A stretch of DNA of 5,477 nucleotides from Candidatus Zixiibacteriota bacterium (GCA_018816665.1 JAHIVM010000387.1:1-5477); one strand, 5' to 3'. Counted from the first letter of the stretch, positions 1-5,477 are shown. Notes: generated by a model not told the origin, from the letters alone. Numbers and translations are program-made.

Positions 1-339
1 CAACCGGCCGGCGAAGTCGAGCGCCTGCTGCCCGCCCAGATGGGGGGTGACGATTATCAGGTCAAAACGATGTTGCTCCGACAGCATGTCCAGGGCGGCA
101 TCAGCTGATGACACCCGCTTAATGCCCGGCGTGTGCGAAAGATTCAGCCCGACGTACTCATTGAGCAGCTTCTCGTACAAACCGCCCTCTTCACTGAGCA
201 GGAAAGCGTCATACAGACTCGAAACGAGAAGAATGTCACGAATACGATAGCGCATCAGTTCGTGAAATTCCACATACTGACTGAGATGTGATAGCTTGCT
301 GTCAGGCAATGCTTTGTCCGGCATTTGGGCTGACTCCAT
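1..339 (-). CDS. Receiver-like N-terminus of a PEP/pyruvate-binding (PEP synthase/PPDK-like) protein, partial
   Basis: The frame reads 113 residues from ATG 339-337 and leaves through the left edge, so the C-terminal part is missing. The segment FHELMRYRIRDILLVSSLYD (residues 26-45) is, as I recall, a hallmark of the N-terminus of large cytoplasmic proteins joining a receiver-like domain to a PEP/pyruvate-binding ATP-grasp domain. Residues 34-113 fit the first half of a receiver fold: a hydrophobic strand (ILLVSS), an acidic loop, and a strand FDLIIV followed by TPHLGG. At the usual phospho-aspartate position I read Thr98, which suggests a pseudo-receiver. The catalytic region is outside the window, so the enzymatic assignment rests on family resemblance. 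Start choice: GGAAG lies only 2 bases before ATG 339, while Met6 (ATG 324-322) has GGAG 9 bases upstream and is a real alternative. It has its own promoter and is separated from gdhA by a terminator. Confidence 0.7.
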   Translation of the reverse strand, partial: MESAQMPDKALPDSKLSHLSQYVEFHELMRYRIRDILLVSSLYDAFLLSEEGGLYEKLLNEYVGLNLSHTPGIKRVSSADAALDMLSEQHRFDLIIVTPHLGGQQALDFAGRL

Positions 340-377
340 TGCTTCCGGGGCCCGTCGGGCGAGCCTTCCCCACTCCG

Positions 378-405
378 ATTCTAAAATATCGGTCGGGCCT
401 GCCAA
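378..405 (-). promoter_or_regulatory. Sigma70-type promoter of the receiver-like/PEP-binding gene
   Basis: On the minus strand, TTGGCA (405-400; 5 of 6 matches to the -35 consensus) is followed by a 16-base spacer and TAGAAT (383-378; 5 of 6 matches to the -10 consensus). Transcription would start near 371, leaving a leader of about 31 bases before ATG 339. It lies just downstream of the gdhA terminator, consistent with an independent transcription unit. Pattern-based only. Confidence 0.6.
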
Positions 406-434
406 AGTCCACGTCCATATTGGTTATACGCAGG

Positions 435-471
435 CAACGAAAAGGGTGGGACGGTCTTGCCGCCCCACCCT
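435..471 (-). terminator. Rho-independent terminator of gdhA
   Basis: Positions 443-450 (AGGGTGGG) pair perfectly with 464-471 (CCCACCCT). An inner CGG/CCG stem (452-454 with 460-462) continues the helix after one A/C mismatch, and the loop is TCTTG (455-459). Read on the minus strand, the GC-rich hairpin is followed directly by TTTTCGTT. The plus-strand side has no T-run, so the terminator works in the gdhA direction. It begins about 48 bases after the gdhA stop codon. A smaller hairpin, GGTAC/GTACC with a 6-base loop (492-507), lies between the stop and this terminator. Confidence 0.85.
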
Positions 472-519
472 GGAGATCGGCGAGAGACGTCGGTACGGGG
501 ATGTACCAACTCCAGGGGT

Positions 520-1884
520 TTACCCGAAAATTCCCTGGTCCATCATGGCATCCGCAACTTTGATGAAGCCGGCTATGTTGGCGCCATTGACATAATTGCC
601 CTTGGAACCATAAGTCTCGGCAGCCTCAACGCAGGCCCGATGAATGCTCTTCATTATGCCGTGGAGTTTTTTGTCAACTTCTTCGCGTGACCAGGCATAT
701 CGCATACTGTTCTGCGACATTTCCAGACCACTTACCGCCACGCCACCGGCGTTGGCAGCCTTGCCCGGACCGTACAGGATACCTTCCTGTACGAAGAGAT
801 CTACACCACCCGGGACGGTTGGCATATTCGCGCCCTCCGACACGACATACACACCGTTGTTCAACAGATTCTGGGCGTCTTTGGCCCGGATTTCGTTCTG
901 GGTCGCCGACGGGAACGCACAGTCAGCCTTGTGGTTCCACAGCGGATTCTCTTCTGAAAGCGGATCAACCGGCGTGTAGGTTGCTTCGGAGAACTTCTGA
1001 GCGTACTCCTGAATGCGGCCGCGACGAAGGTTCTTCAGGTCCATGACATAGGCCAGCTTGTCCCGATCAATACCGGAGGGATCATAAATGTATCCACCCG
1101 AATCGGACAGCGTCACACTCTTGCCACCCAGATCAAGAATCTTCTCGACCGTGTACTGGGCGACGTTACCGGAACCGGACACCAGACAGGTCTTGCCTTC
1201 CAGCGTCTCGCCCCGAGTGGCCAGCATCTCGGCCGCAAAATACACCGCGCCGTAGCCGGTGGCTTCCGGACGAATCAATGAGCCACCCCAGTTAAGTCCC
1301 TTACCGGTCAACACCCCGGTGAACTCGTTGCGGATCTTCTTGTACGTGCCAAACAGGAAACCGATTTCACGACCACCAACACCTATGTCACCAGCCGGGA
1401 CATCGGTGTTCGGACCGATGTGACGGTACAGTTCCATCATGAAAGACTGGCAGAAACGCATGACTTCATCGTCGCTCTTTCCCTTGGGATCGAAATCGGT
1501 GCCACCTTTACCACCCCCCATGGGCAGCGTGGTGAGACTGTTCTTGAAGACCTGCTCAAAAGCAAGAAACTTCAGAATGCCCAGGTTGACCGAGGGATGG
1601 AAACGCAAACCGCCCTTATACGGGCCGATCGCGCTGTTCATTTCAATGCGGAAACCGCGGTTGACATGAGTTTCACCCTGATCATCCATCCACGGTACCC
1701 GGAACATAATGACGCGCTCCGGCTCAGCGATTCGCTCCATAATCTTGGCTTTGCGATACTCCGGGTGCTTACCCAGTACCAGACCCACCGATTCTACTAC
1801 TTCTTGTACGGCCTGATGAAACTCCGGCTCCGCCGGGTTTTTGGCCCGCACTGCCGCCATAAACTGATCGGAATAGTCAGACAT
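520..1884 (-). CDS. gdhA: Glutamate dehydrogenase, NADP-specific type (GdhA)
   Basis: This 454-residue cytoplasmic enzyme interconverts 2-oxoglutarate plus ammonium and L-glutamate, using NADPH in the assimilatory direction. Its length is close to the roughly 450 residues of hexameric bacterial GdhA. The N-terminal substrate domain carries GPYKGGLRFHP (87-97; substrate lysine K90), K114, and PMGGGKGG (121-128) with catalytic K126. The catalytic aspartate is D166 in PAGDIGVGGRE. The Rossmann domain has GSGNVA (237-242), followed by LSDSGG (259-264), typical of NADP-type enzymes. SEGANMP (349-355) and the C-terminal NAGGVAVSGLEMSQN stretch (378-392) are also canonical. The start ATG has AAGGAG 8 bases upstream. 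A promoter lies upstream and a strong terminator downstream, so it can be expressed alone, although the regulator gene at 2143-2820 is transcribed toward it. Cofactor preference is inferred from family resemblance. Nothing looks defective. Confidence 0.97.
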   Translation of the reverse strand: MSDYSDQFMAAVRAKNPAEPEFHQAVQEVVESVGLVLGKHPEYRKAKIMERIAEPERVIMFRVPWMDDQGETHVNRGFRIEMNSAIGPYKGGLRFHPSVNLGILKFLAFEQVFKNSLTTLPMGGGKGGTDFDPKGKSDDEVMRFCQSFMMELYRHIGPNTDVPAGDIGVGGREIGFLFGTYKKIRNEFTGVLTGKGLNWGGSLIRPEATGYGAVYFAAEMLATRGETLEGKTCLVSGSGNVAQYTVEKILDLGGKSVTLSDSGGYIYDPSGIDRDKLAYVMDLKNLRRGRIQEYAQKFSEATYTPVDPLSEENPLWNHKADCAFPSATQNEIRAKDAQNLLNNGVYVVSEGANMPTVPGGVDLFVQEGILYGPGKAANAGGVAVSGLEMSQNSMRYAWSREEVDKKLHGIMKSIHRACVEAAETYGSKGNYVNGANIAGFIKVADAMMDQGIFG

Positions 1885-1892
1885 GACGCTGT

Positions 1893-1898
1893 CTCCTT
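1893..1898 (-). promoter_or_regulatory. Ribosome binding site of gdhA
   Basis: AAGGAG on the minus strand lies 8 bases before ATG 1884-1882. It is a near-ideal Shine-Dalgarno site and fixes the gdhA start. Confidence 0.85.
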
Positions 1899-1934
1899 TC
1901 GCGCACTACCAAAGTCGGTTGCGATATTAGTCCA

Positions 1935-1962
1935 ATTATATCAGAACAAAAGTGCTTGTTGA
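1935..1962 (-). promoter_or_regulatory. Probable sigma70-type promoter of gdhA
   Basis: A perfect -10 hexamer TATAAT (1940-1935, minus strand) is preceded after a 16-base spacer by TCAACA (1962-1957; 4 of 6 matches to -35). Transcription would start near 1928, giving a leader of roughly 44 bases. The weak -35 with a perfect -10 could indicate activator dependence, but no operator is obvious. Confidence 0.6.
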
Positions 1963-2113
1963 TTAACATGTAGAGACGTCTGGCTTACCGGCTTCGCACG
2001 CTATGGACGATACCGGTGTCTACTTACTCTGCCTTTCAAGAAAACAAAGTAAGAAACTGACGCAATACGGGATAAGTGGTAGGCTGAGAGATACTATACT
2101 GTAATTACAAGAG

Positions 2114-2143
2114 GATTATCCTGTATTCAGAATGAGGATAATC
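2114..2143. repeat. 8-bp inverted repeat overlapping the end of the response regulator gene
   Basis: GATTATCC (2114-2121) and GGATAATC (2136-2143) are perfect reverse complements separated by 14 bases. The right arm reaches the last base of the regulator's stop codon. On the minus strand the hairpin is followed by CTCTTGT, not a proper T-run, so it is at best a weak terminator. It could instead be a protein-binding dyad: its TGAGGATAA core (2133-2141) recurs at the regulator's own promoter. Confidence 0.5.
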
Positions 2144-2820
2144 TAGAGTTTGATCAGCCCGTTGCGGAGCGAGTACTTCACCAGGTCGGTCACATTGCGC
2201 GCCCGAAGCTTCCGCATGATTGTGGCCCGGTGCGTTTCGGCTGTTTTGGGGCTGATTCCCAGCCGCTCGGCCGCCTCTTTCGTAGAAAACCCGTCTGACA
2301 ATAATCGACACATCTCTTTTTCGCGACGAGTCAACGGGCCGCCGTCTTCCGGTGACGATACGCCCGGATTCACATAGTCGAGCATCACCTCATGGCCCGC
2401 CGGACCTGACAGATAGTAATCACCCGAGGCGACCTTGCGAATGGCAAATACGAGTTCCTTGAAATCACAGCTCTTCAGCAGATACGCCCTGGCCCCCAGC
2501 AAAAAGGCCTCACGCATCATCGTTTCATTGTGACGACCGGCCAGAAACACGAGTTCCGGCGGATCACTCATCCGGCGGATCCGTTCTGCCACCGCCAACC
2601 CGTCGAGAATCGGCAGGTCCATATCCAGCACGAGCACATCGATATTCTGAGTCAGCACCAGATTCACCGCCTCGGCACCGTCAGCCGCATCCCCCACCAC
2701 CAGAATACCGCGCTCGGTCGTAAACAGGGCCAGCAAACCCTGGCGAAACAACTTGCGTTCATCGGCCACGATGACTCGTATTTCTGATAGTATGGTTGGC
2801 TGAGTTCCGAGTGAGCGCAC
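2143..2820 (-). CDS. NarL/FixJ-family response regulator (receiver plus LuxR-type HTH)
   Basis: This 225-residue cytoplasmic transcription factor has the standard two-domain layout. The receiver (about 14-133) has acidic residues D20/E21, phospho-acceptor D66 in LVLDMDLP, and conserved K116 in YLLKS. The Ser/Thr switch position, normally a hydroxyl residue, is read as Ala94 (VFLAGR). The LuxR-type helix-turn-helix (about 163-223) includes LTRREKEM and GISPKTAETHRATIMRKL. The start is taken as GTG 2820-2818 because GGAGG sits exactly 8 bases upstream and a promoter lies just before it. An in-frame ATG at 3006 would add 62 residues with no recognisable domain and would run through both promoters of the divergent region. 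No sensor kinase is present in the window. Position suggests control of the divergent gene and possibly of itself. Targets and signal are unknown. Confidence 0.9.
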   Translation of the reverse strand: MRSLGTQPTILSEIRVIVADERKLFRQGLLALFTTERGILVVGDAADGAEAVNLVLTQNIDVLVLDMDLPILDGLAVAERIRRMSDPPELVFLAGRHNETMMREAFLLGARAYLLKSCDFKELVFAIRKVASGDYYLSGPAGHEVMLDYVNPGVSSPEDGGPLTRREKEMCRLLSDGFSTKEAAERLGISPKTAETHRATIMRKLRARNVTDLVKYSLRNGLIKL

Positions 2821-2828
2821 CTGACTTC

Positions 2829-2833
2829 CCTCC
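2829..2833 (-). promoter_or_regulatory. Ribosome binding site deciding the GTG start of the response regulator
   Basis: GGAGG on the minus strand is spaced 8 bases from GTG 2820-2818. This strong site favours the 225-residue protein over the longer frame from ATG 3006. Confidence 0.75.
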
Positions 2834-2853
2834 GGTATCGGTCCAGTGACCCC

Positions 2854-2882
2854 AATATAGCCCGCATCGCGCTTATCCTCAA
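2854..2882 (-). promoter_or_regulatory. Sigma70-type promoter of the response regulator gene
   Basis: On the minus strand, TTGAGG (2882-2877; 4 of 6) is followed by a 17-base spacer and TATATT (2859-2854; 5 of 6). The predicted start near 2847 leaves a leader of about 27 bases containing the GGAGG site. The -35 lies inside the dyad ATCCT-CA-AGGAT (2875-2886). Confidence 0.6.
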
Positions 2883-2886
2883 GGAT
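2875..2886. promoter_or_regulatory. Candidate operator: ATCCT-CA-AGGAT dyad on the regulator -35
   Basis: Two perfect 5-bp arms (2875-2879 and 2882-2886) flank a CA centre and cover the -35 of the regulator promoter. The minus-strand core TGAGGATAA (2881-2873) recurs at 2133-2141. This would suit autoregulation, but binding is inferred from position alone. Confidence 0.35.
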
Positions 2887-2904
2887 TTCCCGCACCTCCT
2901 CACC

Positions 2905-2933
2905 TTGACAAAATCGGTTGAACTCTCTATCCT
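2905..2933 (+). promoter_or_regulatory. Sigma70-type promoter of the second dehydrogenase gene
   Basis: A perfect -35 TTGACA (2905-2910) with an optimal 17-base spacer precedes TATCCT (2928-2933; 4 of 6). Transcription would start near 2940, leaving a leader of about 65 bases. A TTGAA-N10-TTCAA dyad (2918-2922 and 2933-2937) spans the -10 and could be an operator. It lies 22 bases from the opposite-facing regulator promoter, so one bound protein could affect both. Confidence 0.65.
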
Positions 2934-2988
2934 TCAATGGCCCAGATATGTCCCCGTGACACGTCGGAGTATCGATCCGAGCAAACCA

Positions 2989-2994
2989 AGGGAG
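2989..2994 (+). promoter_or_regulatory. Ribosome binding site of the second dehydrogenase gene
   Basis: AGGGAG is spaced 10 bases from ATG 3005-3007, slightly long but usable. The nearer ATG at 2995 is in another frame and is not the start. Confidence 0.55.
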
Positions 2995-3004
2995 ATGTTT
3001 CGAC

Positions 3005-4291
3005 ATGACCGAAACTGCCTCAAATCCTTTCCAATTGGCTCAAAACCAGTTCGATCGTATCGCCGCAAACCTCTCGCTTGACACCGTACTCCGGGAGCTG
3101 TTGCGCTATCCCCTGAGAGAACACAGTTTCCTGATCCCGGTTAAGACCGAAAACAACGGCAGCCACGTGTTCCGGGGGTTCCGGGTGCAGCACAACGACG
3201 CCCGTGGACCGTGCAAGGGCGGCATCCGGTTCCATCCGCAGGAGACGCTCGACGGCGTCAGGGCCCTGGCCATGTGGAATACCTGGAAATGTGCCATTGT
3301 TGACATTCCCCTGGGCGGCGCCATGGGCGGAGTCGTGTGCGATCCCCATACCATCACCCAGGATATGCAGGAGAAAATCTGCCGCGGCTGGGTCAGACAA
3401 ATGTCGCAGAACGCCGGGCCGTCCATCGATGTCCCCGAGCCGGATGTCATGACCAATCCCCGTCACATGCTCTGGATGCTCGACGAATTCGAGACCATCA
3501 ATCACCGCCACGCCCCCGGTTTTATCACCGGCAAACCAGTCCATCTGGGCGGATCGCTCGGACGGCTCGAGGCCACCGGATACGGCATGATCTACATGCT
3601 GCGCGAGGCACTCCGAATTCTTGACAAGAATATCAAAAGCACCACCGCCAGCGTCCAGGGGTTTGGAAGCGTCGCCCGCCATGCCATCAGTCTCTATACC
3701 GAGCTGGGCGGCACCGTCATGTGCATTGCCTGTCTCGACAAACAGGATCAACGCCCCCACACCTTCCGCCGCAAAACCGGAATCGACTTTGCCGAACTTC
3801 AGGGCATTTCGGATTCCTTCGGCAGCATCGACAAAAACCGCGCCCGGGATCTCGGATACGAGATTCTCGAGGATGACGCCTGGCTGAAGGAACCGGTGGA
3901 CATCATGATCCCCGCGGCCCTTGAATACCAGATTGATGGCGGCAATATCAACCACCTGAGCGATCGCGTGAGCGTCATTGTCGAGGGCGCCAACTGCCCG
4001 ATCACCCCCGATGCCGACCAGGTCATTGAAAAGAAAGACATTCTGCTCATCCCCGATTTCGTGGCCAACAGCGGTGGTATTATCAGCAGTTATTTCGAGC
4101 AGGTTCAAAGCGACAGCAACTATTACTGGGCCCGGGACGAGGTTCTGGGCAAACTTGACTACCGAATGACACGGACGTTTCGCGAAGTCAGCGAAGCTGC
4201 GGTACGCCAGGATCAAAGCATGCGCGATGTGGCGCTCAGTATTGGCATCTCCCGGGTTGCCCAGGCCTGCAGCGAACGCGGCTGGGTATAG
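3005..4291 (+). CDS. Divergent Glu/Leu/Phe/Val dehydrogenase family protein with Lys-to-Met at the catalytic position
   Basis: This 428-residue protein has the full GDH layout, at the usual length, and is only distantly similar to the neighbouring GdhA. The substrate domain (about 30-180) keeps GPCKGGIRFHP (68-78; K71) and NTWKCA (K95). The next motif reads PLGGAMGG (102-109), with Met107 where the family has its catalytic lysine. The catalytic aspartate is retained as D147, but in VPEPDVMTN rather than the usual APDVGTN, so Glu145 and Met149 replace small residues. The Rossmann domain has GFGSVA (219-224) and an atypical second-strand region, CIACLDKQDQRP (240-251). VEGANCPITP (326-335) and NSGGIISSYFEQVQ (355-368) are preserved. 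The family deaminates amino acids oxidatively, or the reverse. Here that activity is doubtful, and it may be a regulatory pseudoenzyme or have a shifted reaction. It is probably co-transcribed with the PEP-binding gene 57 bases downstream. Confidence 0.9.
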   Translation: MTETASNPFQLAQNQFDRIAANLSLDTVLRELLRYPLREHSFLIPVKTENNGSHVFRGFRVQHNDARGPCKGGIRFHPQETLDGVRALAMWNTWKCAIVDIPLGGAMGGVVCDPHTITQDMQEKICRGWVRQMSQNAGPSIDVPEPDVMTNPRHMLWMLDEFETINHRHAPGFITGKPVHLGGSLGRLEATGYGMIYMLREALRILDKNIKSTTASVQGFGSVARHAISLYTELGGTVMCIACLDKQDQRPHTFRRKTGIDFAELQGISDSFGSIDKNRARDLGYEILEDDAWLKEPVDIMIPAALEYQIDGGNINHLSDRVSVIVEGANCPITPDADQVIEKKDILLIPDFVANSGGIISSYFEQVQSDSNYYWARDEVLGKLDYRMTRTFREVSEAAVRQDQSMRDVALSIGISRVAQACSERGWV

Positions 4292-4303
4292 CGCAACGTG
4301 AAC

Positions 4304-4322
4304 CGGAGTCCCGAACACTCCG
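4304..4322 (+). repeat. Small hairpin between the dehydrogenase and PEP-binding genes
   Basis: CGGAGT (4304-4309) and ACTCCG (4317-4322) pair perfectly around a 7-base loop. No T-run follows, so this is not a convincing terminator. An alternative TCCCG/CGGGA pairing (4309-4313 with 4326-4330) is mutually exclusive with it. It may protect or attenuate the transcript, or mean nothing. Confidence 0.3.
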
Positions 4323-4338
4323 ACCCGGGATCAGCGAT

Positions 4339-4343
4339 AAGGG
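4339..4343 (+). promoter_or_regulatory. Ribosome binding site deciding the start of the PEP-binding gene
   Basis: AAGGG lies 5 bases before ATG 4349-4351. The in-frame GTG at 4298, which would add 17 residues, has no comparable site, so ATG 4349 is preferred. Confidence 0.6.
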
Positions 4344-4348
4344 CATCA

Positions 4349-5477
4349 ATGAACCAGAAGCAAATCGTCGTAGCTACCAGAGATGTCCCTCGTTTCGATC
4401 GAGACTTTTTCGGTTCGGATCTTGTGGTCAGCCGTATCGGCGACGGCACCCTGGGTGGCAAAGCCTCCGGCCTCACCTTCATCAAGGAAGTGATCGCCCG
4501 CTATGCTGAGACCCTCACCGGCAATATCACGGTTGGCATCCCCCGCATGACTGTCATCACCTCGGACATTTTCGAACGATTCATAACCCTGAACAAGTTT
4601 AACACTCTCGATATCGAACACCTTTCCGATGACAACATCGCCCTGGCTTTCCAGGAAGGCGAGCTGCCGGCCGAGATTGTCGGTGACCTTCGGGGGCTGA
4701 TCGCCTCCGTGCACACCCCCCTGGCCATCCGGTCTTCCAGTCGCTTCGAGGATTCCCTCCAGGAACCACTGGCCGGCGTGTATGCTACCAAGATGATCCC
4801 CAACAACCAGTTCGATCAGGATGAGCGATTCCGGAAACTGGTCGAGGCCATCAAGTTTGTGTACGCCTCCACCTGGCTGGCCGGCGCCCGCGAATACCTG
4901 CAGCGCATCGGCCGCACCCACACCGATGAACGCATGGCGGTGATAATCCAGGAAGTCGTCGGCCATCGCGCCGGAGATCGATTCTATCCCCATGTCTCGG
5001 GGGTGGCTCGCTCCCACAACTTCTATCCGGTCGGACGGGCAGTGGCCGAACAGGGGGTGGTCAACCTCGCCCTGGGTCTCGGGAAAACGATTGTCGACGG
5101 CAGTATCACCTGGAGCTATTCGCCCGCTCTCCCCCGCATTTCACCACCCGTAGCCTCTGCCTCAGAATTGCTGAAACTCACCCAGACCGGATTCTGGGCG
5201 GTGAATATGGCCCAACCAACCGACCACGATCCGATCCGGGAAAACGAATACCTGTGCCACAACAGCCTGCAGGAGGCGGAGGCCGACGGCTCCCTGGCGC
5301 TAGTGGCGTCCACCTATCGACCCCAGGACGATCGCATGGTCCCGGGGATCGGCCCCGACGGTCCCCGCTGTGTGACCTTCGCGCCGCTCCTGCAGGATCG
5401 GGTGATCCCGCTCAACGATGTTATCAAGGATGTTATTGAAATCTGCCGCAAGGAAGTGGGCGGCGATGTTGAAATAG
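4349..5477 (+). CDS. PEP/pyruvate-binding ATP-grasp protein (PEP synthase/PPDK-like), partial
   Basis: The frame stays open for 376 codons and leaves through the right edge; the final TAG-like letters are out of frame. It resembles the N-terminal ATP-grasp (PPDK_N) domain of PEP synthase and pyruvate phosphate dikinase. SRIGDGTLGGKASGL (28-42) contains the conserved GGK lysine (K38), and LAIRSSSRFEDS (125-136) has the nucleotide-binding arginine R128 and the E134/D135 pair. SGVARSHNFYP (217-227) and LGLGKTIVDG (242-251) match my memory of the PEP/pyruvate-binding subfamily to which the left-edge gene also appears to belong. Unlike that gene, this one starts directly at the ATP-grasp region with no receiver-like domain. 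The phospho-histidine and PEP-binding domains, if present, are beyond the window, so the reaction cannot be confirmed. It follows the altered dehydrogenase closely on the same strand, suggesting an operon. Confidence 0.88.
   Translation, partial: MNQKQIVVATRDVPRFDRDFFGSDLVVSRIGDGTLGGKASGLTFIKEVIARYAETLTGNITVGIPRMTVITSDIFERFITLNKFNTLDIEHLSDDNIALAFQEGELPAEIVGDLRGLIASVHTPLAIRSSSRFEDSLQEPLAGVYATKMIPNNQFDQDERFRKLVEAIKFVYASTWLAGAREYLQRIGRTHTDERMAVIIQEVVGHRAGDRFYPHVSGVARSHNFYPVGRAVAEQGVVNLALGLGKTIVDGSITWSYSPALPRISPPVASASELLKLTQTGFWAVNMAQPTDHDPIRENEYLCHNSLQEAEADGSLALVASTYRPQDDRMVPGIGPDGPRCVTFAPLLQDRVIPLNDVIKDVIEICRKEVGGDVEI

Larger units (their letters stand above)
1885..2142. other. Intergenic region between gdhA and the response regulator gene
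   Basis: This stretch holds the gdhA promoter and ribosome binding site at its left end and an inverted repeat at its right end. In between (about 1963-2110) I see only weak symmetries: CTTACT/AGTAAG arms around 2025-2055 and the 10-bp palindrome TGTAATTACA at 2100-2109. No open frame with a plausible start signal, tRNA-like fold or clear terminator is visible. Confidence 0.6.

Noticed and set aside
1420..1962. A 180-codon plus-strand open frame opposite the 5' part of gdhA
   Set aside because: It lies opposite highly conserved GdhA coding sequence and crosses the gdhA promoter, and its translation has no recognisable domain.
2091..2146. A small plus-strand gene starting near ATG 2132 behind a TATACT -10-like box
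   Set aside because: The frame stops after four codons and no good -35 precedes the box.
3020..4318. A 432-codon open frame on the minus strand, almost fully antisense to the second dehydrogenase gene
   Set aside because: Its translation shows no recognisable family motifs and is rich in Gly/Ala/Val/Asp, as expected when the opposite strand has strongly biased third positions. The plus-strand frame has clear GDH motifs. Antisense frames across GDH genes have been reported before, but nothing here resembles the DnaK-like example.
4304..4322. A terminator between the altered dehydrogenase and the PEP-binding gene
   Set aside because: The hairpin is short (6 bp) and lacks a following T-run, so read-through and an operon are more likely.
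4346..5017. A 223-codon minus-strand open frame across the start of the PEP-binding gene
   Set aside because: It is the shadow of the plus-strand ATP-grasp frame, with no start signals or motifs of its own.
1..5477. CRISPR array, tRNA or rRNA genes, insertion sequence ends
   Set aside because: I looked for regularly spaced repeats, clover-leaf arms and transposase-like frames with terminal inverted repeats and saw none. The window is filled by five ordinary coding regions and short intergenic stretches.

Overview
The window is bacterial, from an organism I cannot name. All five genes open with bacterial start signals: Shine-Dalgarno sites, sigma70-like promoters and one GTG start. The DNA is moderately GC-rich by eye. 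The combination of large PEP/pyruvate-binding proteins (one with a receiver-like N-terminus), an NADP-type glutamate dehydrogenase and a NarL-type regulator would suit an FCB-group or candidate-phylum bacterium. That taxonomic guess is inference only.

Layout, left to right. (1) 1-339, minus strand: the first 113 residues of a protein with a receiver-like N-terminal domain, of the kind found at the head of large PEP/pyruvate-binding (PEP synthase/PPDK-like) proteins; it runs off the left edge and has a good promoter at 378-405. (2) 435-471: a strong intrinsic terminator that ends gdhA. (3) 520-1884, minus strand: gdhA, a complete canonical hexameric-type glutamate dehydrogenase with its own promoter at 1935-1962. 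(4) 1885-2142: intergenic, with a perfect 8-bp inverted repeat touching the stop codon of the next gene. (5) 2143-2820, minus strand: a NarL/FixJ-type response regulator starting at GTG 2820. (6) 2821-3004: a compact divergent control region with back-to-back promoters and dyad symmetries. (7) 3005-4291, plus strand: a second Glu/Leu/Phe/Val dehydrogenase-family protein whose catalytic lysine position is methionine. (8) 4349-5477, plus strand: the first 376 residues of a PEP/pyruvate-binding ATP-grasp protein, running off the right edge and probably co-transcribed with the gene before it.

The gene order is nearly mirror-symmetric: PEP-binding protein, GDH, regulator, GDH, PEP-binding protein. 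One half has a normal GDH. The other half has a GDH paralogue that looks catalytically altered. A reasonable inference is a carbon/nitrogen node joining PEP/pyruvate interconversion to glutamate/2-oxoglutarate, with the central regulator controlling at least the divergent promoters. The most noteworthy item is the altered dehydrogenase at 3005-4291. The rest of the window reads as ordinary metabolic and regulatory genes.
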